The notes below the pieces were generated by a model. The model was not told the origin of the DNA, did no database searches, and was given only the letters and a program-made list of their open reading frames with translations. From contig NZ_DF970243.1 of assembly GCF_000953855.2 (NCBI RefSeq), positions 45,273 to 109,272 of the forward strand: DNA of 64,000 nt, written 5' to 3'. Of this stretch, positions 59,201-64,000 are shown one piece after another. The position numbers were made by a program, and so were the translations under genes. Every line of letters begins with the position of its first letter. Within the stretch, counting starts at the first letter, position 1. The stretch is from Mizugakiibacter sediminis (GTDB lineage Bacteria > Pseudomonadota > Gammaproteobacteria > Xanthomonadales > Rhodanobacteraceae).

Positions 59201-61617
59201 CACTCACCGGCACGACCTGCGATCGCAGCAGCGTGCCGGCAGGTACCACCATCACGCGCAGCTATGACTTGCGCAACCGTCTCACCGGCATCACCTATCC
59301 CGACGGCATCAGCGACACCACCTATAGCTACGAGGCCGATGGAGCCTTGTCGTCGGCGCGCGTGGAGAACGGCGGCAGTCCCGTCGTCACCAGCTATGCC
59401 TACAACAAGCGCCGCTTCCTGACTTCGGAGACGCTCAGCGTTCCGGGCATTTCCAGTCGCGTGATCCGCTACGCCTATGACGCGAACGGCCACCTGGCAT
59501 CGCATACTTACCCGAGCGGGCGCGTGGTCAGCTATGCGCCTAACGCCTTGGGCCAACCCAAGCAGGCCGGCAGCTACGCCACTGGCGTCAGCTATTACCC
59601 GAACGGCGGCATCAAGCAGTTCACCTACGGCAACGGCATCGTGCACGCGATGGCGCAAAACGCCCGCCAGCTGCCGGACCGCAGCACGGACAGCTACGGC
59701 GGCACTGCCGTGCTGGACGACGCCTACGACTACGACGCCAACGGCAATGTCGCCGCGATCACCGATGGCCTGCCCGGCAACATCGGCAATCGCGACATGA
59801 CCTACGACGGTCTCGACCGTCTCACCGTCACGGCATCGCCCATGTTCGGTGGCGACAACCAGGCCGTCTATGCCTACGATCCGTTGGACAACATCCGCAG
59901 CGCGCGCGTCGGCAGCCTGAGCCAGTACACCTACGTGTACGACGCCAGCAACCGCCTCGGCAGCGTCAGCGGCACCCAGACGCTCAGTTTCGGCTATGAC
60001 GCCCGCGGCAATCTGACCAATCGCGGTGGCCAGACGATTGCCTTCGACCAGGCCAATCGCCTGCGCGCAGTCACGGGCAAGGAGAGCTACCTGTACGATG
60101 CCGCGGGTCTGCGTGTGCAGAAGACCGACGCAGCTTCAGGGGCCGTCACCTACTTCGACTACGGCAAGGGTGGCCCACTGATGTACGAATGGGACGTCGC
60201 GGCCAAGACCGACAGCGATTACATCTACCTTGGCGGTAGTCTGGTGGCCAAAGTCACCCGCAACCTGCAGCCTCCGCCTGCGCCGGCTTCGATCAGCGTG
60301 CCATCCACCTCTAACCAGGCCTCCTTTGCGGTCAGTTGGGTGGCATCAAGCGGTGCTACCCGCTATGTGCTGGAGGAAAGCGCCAACGGCGGCGCCTGGA
60401 CGCAGAAGTACAGCGGCGGTGCCACGTCGACGACGGTCAGCGTGCCAGCTAGTGGGAGCTACCAGTATCGGGTCAAAGCTTGCGCGGATTTCTGTAGCGG
60501 CTACATCGCTTCTGGCGCGGTAGCAGTGACGCTTCCGCCGAGCAGCGCGCCCAGCCTCAACGTCCCGGCGAGTAACAATACCGGCGGTTACACGGTCAGT
60601 TGGGGCTCCGTTGCCGGGGCAACGAGCTATGTATTGAGCGAGAGCACGAACGGCGGCACCTGGACGGAGGTCGCCAACGGGGCGATCAACGCTTGGACGG
60701 CCAGCGGAAAGACTTCAGGCACCTATACCTATTCGGTCGCTGCCTGCAATGCAGGCGGTTGCAGTCCTTGGAGTGCATGGGCCAGCGTGGTCGTGACGCT
60801 CCCGCCTGGCACGGCGTCAACGCTGAGCGGCCCATCCAGCAACAGCACCGGCAGCTACACGCTGAGCTGGACGACGGTCACTGGCGCGACACGTTATCAG
60901 TTGAACCAGAGCATCAATGGCGGTGCATGGACGGCCGTGTACAACAGCACAGGTACGTCCTGGTCCGCCAGCGGCGTGGGGACCGGAACCTACGCCTACG
61001 TGGTATATGCCTGCAATGCCGGCGGATGCAGCCCGGCAAGCAGCCAGGTAACGGTATCCGTGACCATTCCACCTTCTGCAGTGCCCACGCTCAGTGGGCC
61101 ATCCAGCAGCTCCACCGGCAGCTATACGTTGACTTGGACTTCGGTGTCAGGCGCCACCTACTACACGCTCAAGCAGGGCGTGAACGGCGGCGCGCTGGCC
61201 ACCGTCGCGAGCGGTGCGATCACTTCGTGGAGCACCAGCGGCAAGGGCAATGGTTCCTACACCTACGCCGTATGGGCCTGCAACGCGGGCGGCTGCGGTG
61301 CGCAAAGCTCCGCGACGTTGACCGTTACGGTGTTGCCCCCTGCGGCGCCAGCCTCGGTCACGGCGCCGTCCTACGTGCATGGCGTGTCCTACACGATCAG
61401 TTGGACGGCAGTGACGGGGGCGACTTCCTACGACGTGCAGAAGCAGGTGGGTGGTGCGTCGATCGGTTCGACCACCGCCACCAGCATGAGTTTTCCGGCG
61501 CCCAGCATGACGCAGACGCTGCGGTATGGCGTTCGCGCGTGCAATGCGGCGGGCTGCTCGGCCTGGACATCGGCGCCGAACTATACGAACACCGACCCGC
61601 CCGGGCCGATCCAGTAA
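56284..61617 (+). CDS. Large secreted YD-repeat (RHS) protein ending in fibronectin-like repeats, without the RHS core tip
   Basis: 1777 residues with a Sec signal (VTSLTAHA then QTADG). After an N-terminal domain (to about 350) come many YD repeats, for example YDANGHLASHTYPSG, YDYDANGNVAAITDG and FGYDARGNLTN, up to about 1325 (YIYLGGSLVAKV). In ordinary RHS proteins the tip (HTDALGSP to DPDGR) and a toxin follow directly. Here about 440 residues of five fibronectin-III-like repeats follow (each starting like PSLNVPAS or STLSGPSS and holding a GSYTLSW strand and ACNAGGCSP), then the stop. The missing tip is encoded by the next gene. Lower GC than the core genes. Confidence 0.88.
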   Translation: MRTRSVLAFLFVFAVTSLTAHAQTADGVEPYEEFGKRLRAAEDVTPLKSDVFGDQVSLYNGATEFDVVDMDIPGNSSLPVQLRRRFKVEDRRKDPGNLYGFGDWDLDVAYIEGTFTQENGWKVRTDNGYDRCTNPAPPNTSITYPATYTADDEQVWNGNFLHIPGSGSEEMLQNTEAKLPKVADGKTYPWVTKGYYQITCLASTKNGYPGEAFVAVSPSGVRYTFDYVVVRAAPDLKLRGVLPGGYTLFLPRSRVFFLVSRIDDRFGNWVTYTYSGDHLTRIASNDGRTIDITWSGNTAVSATSALGTWAYGYSGSSLSSVTRPDGSQWTYATVSGSLVTQKAIDSGGEGSGDYTPPNNHCQINRDPNTGSFTYAVGAPSGATATYAFSYRRHYRDGVPKSCFDGNPNHLYPEVYDFFDNFTIQSKTVTGPGLGSLAWTYTFAESGGPYVDATAPGPYDSSTETYIPPGGCADYSDSKWVVVNGPTGITKYQFGAEYACNEGWLLSTEFDTPAGAALKTVTNTYVGNGEVSSQPFPGNVGVSLLSTYINPLVGRLRPVRSTVTAQDGATFTATTNGYDAFASPVSVTKSSSLGYTRTDVTTYSTNLAKWVIGQVAKVTNSNTSAVVEQIDYDATTALPIRTYAFGKLKATNSYNADGTLASVTDGNSHATTLNSWYRGLPRSVAYADGKGESAVVNDAGWITSLTDENGFTTNYGYDAMGRVNLITYPSGDSTAWNQTQISFSAGYPAADGLPAGHWRQRIITGNSMTETLYDALWRPVIKQRYDINDVNNTLSQAVIRYDANGNVTFSSCPQRSFDQAVTSTWADPTKTPNASGMHTTYDALGRPTQVTQDSELGALTTTTSYLSGLKVKVTNPRGYATTTSFQAFDTPDTSRPVLIQAPEGATTTITRDVFGKPLALTRSGSYGGGTVSATRRYVYDGNQLLCKVIEPETGATLMDYDAAGNLAWTAPGTTLTGTTCDRSSVPAGTTITRSYDLRNRLTGITYPDGISDTTYSYEADGALSSARVENGGSPVVTSYAYNKRRFLTSETLSVPGISSRVIRYAYDANGHLASHTYPSGRVVSYAPNALGQPKQAGSYATGVSYYPNGGIKQFTYGNGIVHAMAQNARQLPDRSTDSYGGTAVLDDAYDYDANGNVAAITDGLPGNIGNRDMTYDGLDRLTVTASPMFGGDNQAVYAYDPLDNIRSARVGSLSQYTYVYDASNRLGSVSGTQTLSFGYDARGNLTNRGGQTIAFDQANRLRAVTGKESYLYDAAGLRVQKTDAASGAVTYFDYGKGGPLMYEWDVAAKTDSDYIYLGGSLVAKVTRNLQPPPAPASISVPSTSNQASFAVSWVASSGATRYVLEESANGGAWTQKYSGGATSTTVSVPASGSYQYRVKACADFCSGYIASGAVAVTLPPSSAPSLNVPASNNTGGYTVSWGSVAGATSYVLSESTNGGTWTEVANGAINAWTASGKTSGTYTYSVAACNAGGCSPWSAWASVVVTLPPGTASTLSGPSSNSTGSYTLSWTTVTGATRYQLNQSINGGAWTAVYNSTGTSWSASGVGTGTYAYVVYACNAGGCSPASSQVTVSVTIPPSAVPTLSGPSSSSTGSYTLTWTSVSGATYYTLKQGVNGGALATVASGAITSWSTSGKGNGSYTYAVWACNAGGCGAQSSATLTVTVLPPAAPASVTAPSYVHGVSYTISWTAVTGATSYDVQKQVGGASIGSTTATSMSFPAPSMTQTLRYGVRACNAAGCSAWTSAPNYTNTDPPGPIQ

Positions 61618-61795
61618 GCGGCGAGGGAGCGCCTACCCATGGATACGAAAGGACACGTCATGGACCGCATCGGCCGCACGCTGGTTTGTCTGGCGCTGCT
61701 GCTGTTCGGCAGCCACGCCGCCGGCATCCGGGCGGAAACGGTGGTCTACTACCACACGGACGCCTTGGGCAGCCCGGTGGCGGTGACCGACGCTA
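61224..61795 (+). repeat. First copy of a duplicated segment (fibronectin tail, spacer, tip start)
   Basis: From about 61224 the sequence is nearly the same as from 63433 to the window end. It covers the last 130 codons of the large YD-repeat gene, its stop, the 42-bp spacer and the first 45 codons of the tip-toxin gene. Confidence 0.9.
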
Positions 61796-62658
61796 GCCGC
61801 AACGTCATCGAGCGCACGCAGTACGCGCCGTACGGCGACACCCTCAACCGGCCGCTGCACGACGGACCGGGCTACACGGGGCACGAAACCGACGCGGCGA
61901 CCGGACTCGTGTACGCGCAGCAGCGGTACTACGACCCGGTGCTGGGGAGGTTTTTGAGTGCGGATCCGGTGGCGGCAAGTGGCAGTAGCGGGGCGAACTT
62001 CAACCGTTTCAGGTACGCCAACGACAATCCCTACCGCTACTATGATCCCGATGGACGATGCACGGGTTCGCATATTGAGGATAGCAATGGTAACTGTGCA
62101 AGCACCGGCACGACGACGACGATGGTCACGGCCGCGTCTGTCACAGCGGTGCGTGCGTTCAATTCGGGTCGCACTACATACATTCAGTATGCGGACGGCG
62201 CCGTTGAGCGGAGAACCGGGAGTCGTCCATGGCGTGACAATAATCCGGGTGATTTGCGCAGGGGAAGCAAAAATGCGGCTAGCACCCGTTTAGCACTTGG
62301 GTGGGACTACTCGCCCACGGGTCCGAACGACAGAGTTACAGAGAAACAACCTTTCGCCATTTTCTCATCTATTGGTGTCGGAGATCGTGCGCTCGAAAAC
62401 ACACTGTTGTCCGTTTATGGGAATGACACTATCGGGCAAGCAATTCAACGCTTCGCGCCCAGCAGCGATTCCAATGATCCACGGAGTTACGCATCCTTCA
62501 TAATGAAGCATACTGGGGTGTCTGCGAGCGCAACAATCAACTCCTTAACTCCTTCTCAATTGAGAGGGGCAATTGAAGCAATCAAGGCAAAGGAAGGGTT
62601 TAATAATGGTGGTGCGGCGGAGATCTACAACTTTGGGCTGGGGGCATTCTCACAATGA
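61660..62658 (+). CDS. Separate RHS core tip with its own signal peptide, fused to a predicted peptidoglycan-acting toxin domain
   Basis: 332 residues. ATG at 61660 with AAAGGA upstream (a codon at 61639 is the alternative). Signal peptide LVCLALLLFGSHAAGIRA, then exactly the RHS core end: YYHTDALGSPVAVTD, YGDTLNRPLHDGPGYTGHET, GLVYAQQRYYDPVLGRFLSA and DPDGR at 129-133. The rest (134-332) changes to AT-richer codons and carries DNNPGDLR at 193-200, FAIFSSIGVGDRALENTL, YGNDTIGQAIQRFAP and SFIMKHTGVSA. This pattern resembles the NNPGNxR domain of phage structural muralytic proteins. I infer a secreted, variable toxin; activity is untested. Confidence 0.8.
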   Translation: MDRIGRTLVCLALLLFGSHAAGIRAETVVYYHTDALGSPVAVTDASRNVIERTQYAPYGDTLNRPLHDGPGYTGHETDAATGLVYAQQRYYDPVLGRFLSADPVAASGSSGANFNRFRYANDNPYRYYDPDGRCTGSHIEDSNGNCASTGTTTTMVTAASVTAVRAFNSGRTTYIQYADGAVERRTGSRPWRDNNPGDLRRGSKNAASTRLALGWDYSPTGPNDRVTEKQPFAIFSSIGVGDRALENTLLSVYGNDTIGQAIQRFAPSSDSNDPRSYASFIMKHTGVSASATINSLTPSQLRGAIEAIKAKEGFNNGGAAEIYNFGLGAFSQ

Positions 62659-63074
62659 AGGCGAGAACTCTTCTGTTGGCGGGCACCGCTCTTTGGATGC
62701 TGATTGGATGCGACCAACGCGTTGCAGCCTCTAGACCGGTAGCGGCAGATTCGGGGTACTGTTACCAGCCATGTGTTACTACCTTGCGTGGATCGATTAA
62801 AACAACATGGACGTATGGCCCACCCAATTTTGGTGATCCAGAGACTGACAAGAAGATCGCGGTGTTCGTTCTCGTCCTAGACAAAGAAATAGATGTTCGC
62901 GGCTCAGATCAATTTGACGCGGTGACGGGTGTGTCAGAAGTGCAACTCTATCTTCCTATCGGCTCGCTTCCGATTTCTGATGGGCGTCATGTGACTGTGG
63001 TTGGGAAATTGCAACAAGCAACCACTGCGGGGGACATCTTTCCGGTTGTTATGCAGGTGTCGACGATAAAGTAA
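62655..63074 (+). CDS. Small lipoprotein, candidate immunity protein (DUF4431-like)
   Basis: 139 residues, ATG overlapping the toxin stop (ATGA). Lipoprotein signal ALWMLIGC. The mature part has two early cysteines (GYCYQPCVTTLRGS) and YGPPNFGDPETDKK leading into VFVLVLDKEIDV, a shape like the DUF4431 proteins. Low GC like the toxin half before it. A lipoprotein immunity factor in the periplasm is what one would expect against a peptidoglycan-targeting toxin; that role is inferred from overlap, size and location. Confidence 0.65.
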   Translation: MKARTLLLAGTALWMLIGCDQRVAASRPVAADSGYCYQPCVTTLRGSIKTTWTYGPPNFGDPETDKKIAVFVLVLDKEIDVRGSDQFDAVTGVSEVQLYLPIGSLPISDGRHVTVVGKLQQATTAGDIFPVVMQVSTIK

Positions 63075-63432
63075 TTGGTGCAAGAACGGAAATGAGTCGA
63101 TCGTTTCAAGCTCCACGCGCAACACCGGAGGGGGCAACAACGAAGTGCACTACTGACCCGTTGAAGCGGCCCAGGCTGTAAAAATTGAGTAACTGCCCGA
63201 CACCCGCGTCAACGGGCCGTCACGAACGGCAACCCGGTCGGTCCTATTCCTCGCTGCCGCCCGTGCGCTGGCGCTGCGGCTCGGCGTCGACGGCAGCATA
63301 GAGCGGGTCGGGCGTGTCCAGGCGCAGCCCGCGTAGGGCGGGAATATCCCGCCTGTCGAGACGAGGTGGCGACAAGCCTCGCTATCTGAGCGAGGCGAGC
63401 GCAGCAGGCGGGATACTCCCACCCTGCGAGGC
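63075..63432. other. Region between tip-toxin cassettes
   Basis: 358 bp without a complete gene. It holds REP-like palindromes GGCGGGA/TCCCGCC (63337-63353) and GCCTCGCT/AGCGAGGC (63376-63396), plus GCAGGCGGGA near 63403. On the - strand, 63244-63345 reads as the end of a protein (LDTPDPLYAAVDAEPQRQR, then stop), perhaps a gene relic. Confidence 0.5.
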
Positions 63433-63822
63433 CTCGTGGAGCACCAGCGGCAAGGGCAATGGTTCCTACACCTACGCGGTGTGGGCGTGCAACGCGGGCG
63501 GCTGCGGTGCGCAAAGCTCCGCGACGTTGACCGTTACGGTGTTGCCCCCTGCGGCGCCAGCCTCGGTCACGGCGCCGTCCTACGTGCATGGCGTGTCCTA
63601 CACCATCAGTTGGAAGGCAGTGACGGGGGCGGCTTCCTACGACGTGCAGAAGCAGGCAGGGGGTGCGTCGATCGGTTCGACCACCGCCACCAGCATGAGC
63701 TTTCCGGCGCTCGGCATGACGCTCACGCTGCGGTGCGGCGTGCGTGCAACGCCGCGGGCTGCTCGGCCTGGACATCGGCGCCTAACTACACGAACACCGA
63801 CCCGCCCGGACCGATCCGGTAA
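63433..63822 (+). pseudogene. Frameshifted fragment of the fibronectin-like tail
   Basis: A second copy of the end of the large YD-repeat gene, without its start. It begins at the GTGGAGCACCAGCGGCAAGG block and keeps the frame until about 63740, where a four-base loss relative to the first copy (GGCGTGCGTGC against GGCGTTCGCGCGTGC) shifts it. With no upstream gene and a broken frame it cannot make the normal tail. Confidence 0.8.
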
Positions 63823-63864
63823 GCGGCGAGGGAGCGCCTACCCATGGATACGAAAGGACACGTC

Positions 63865-64000
63865 ATGGACCGCATCGGCCGCGCGCTGGTTTGCCTGGCG
63901 CTGCTGCTGCTCGGCAGCCACGCCACCGACGCCGGGGCGGAAACGGTGGTCTACTGCCACACGGACGCCCTGGGCAGCCCGGTGGCGGTGACCGACGCCA
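63865..64000 (+). CDS. Second RHS tip gene with a signal peptide, cut by the window end
   Basis: 45 codons visible. The ATG and AAAGGA site match those at 61660. Signal peptide LVCLALLLLGSHATDAGA, then ETVVYCHTDALGSPVAVTDA, one residue (Tyr to Cys) away from the first tip in this segment. The variable domain lies beyond the window; a second toxin of another kind is expected. Confidence 0.75.
   Translation, partial: MDRIGRALVCLALLLLGSHATDAGAETVVYCHTDALGSPVAVTDA

Noticed and set aside
60283..61617. Repeats at the end of the large YD-repeat gene considered as a CRISPR-like or other DNA repeat array
   Set aside because: Period of about 260-270 bp with coding drift and conserved protein motifs; these are protein domain repeats.
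56284..64000. RHS region as part of a type VI secretion locus
   Set aside because: No VgrG, PAAR, Hcp or Tss genes in view, and the proteins have Sec signal peptides, which do not fit a cytoplasm-loaded type VI effector.

Overview
The window is very GC-rich bacterial chromosome, densely packed with overlapping genes, and reads as a gammaproteobacterium of the Lysobacterales/Xanthomonadales (Xanthomonadaceae or Rhodanobacteraceae). The grounds are an Xps-type type II secretion operon in the order E-F-G-H-I-J-K-L-M-N-D, a glyA-nrdR-rib-nusB-thiL-pgpA run, a dcw cluster that lacks murD, and a YD-repeat/RHS locus of the style seen in that order. No rRNA, tRNA, CRISPR array, transposase or prophage was seen.

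Layout. 1-4.0 kb: the end of an EamA transporter, then three leftward genes for exported or secreted proteins (M28 aminopeptidase-like lipoprotein, NTF2-like protein, EXORDIUM/Phi_1-like protein). 4.4-15.5 kb: eleven overlapping type II secretion genes. 15.6-20 kb: a glycosyltransferase, yhhQ, pyrF and ettA. 20-28.2 kb: glyA, nrdR and riboflavin synthesis (ribD, FMN riboswitch, ribE, a RibB with a degenerate RibA half, ribH), then nusB, thiL and pgpA. 28.2-34.2 kb: a uracil-DNA-glycosylase-like gene, an FAD-linked oxidase, and the envelope group dolP-yraN-lpoA with divergent rsmI. 34.3-34.6 kb: rnpB. 34.8-50.4 kb: the division and cell wall cluster mraZ to ftsZ, behind a strong promoter followed by four 10-bp-phased MraZ-type boxes. 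50.7-56.2 kb: lpxC, dciA, an M23 peptidase and secA, closed by a classic terminator. 56.3-64 kb: an accessory RHS region of lower GC.

How the parts fit. Most of the window is envelope biology: lipid II synthesis and septation (dcw), peptidoglycan synthase activation (LpoA), outer-membrane lipid A (LpxC), Sec export (SecA) and type II secretion of Sec-exported proteins. The RHS region may feed into this export machinery, since the large YD-repeat protein, the separate tip-toxin protein and the lipoprotein next to it all carry Sec signals.

The most unusual region is the right end. The 1777-residue YD-repeat protein ends in fibronectin-like repeats instead of the usual RHS core tip. The tip is encoded next door as its own small signal-peptide protein, fused to an AT-richer domain with an NNPGDLR motif like those of phage muralytic proteins. 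A lipoprotein gene overlapping it by 4 bp is a candidate immunity gene. About 2.2 kb further on, the junction (fibronectin tail, spacer, signal-peptide tip) is repeated with a frameshifted tail, which suggests an array of exchangeable tip-toxin cassettes. A second genome-wide oddity is a set of intergenic elements whose two arms are complementary to each other but differ in sequence from copy to copy; two of them have been absorbed into pseudopilin leader peptides.
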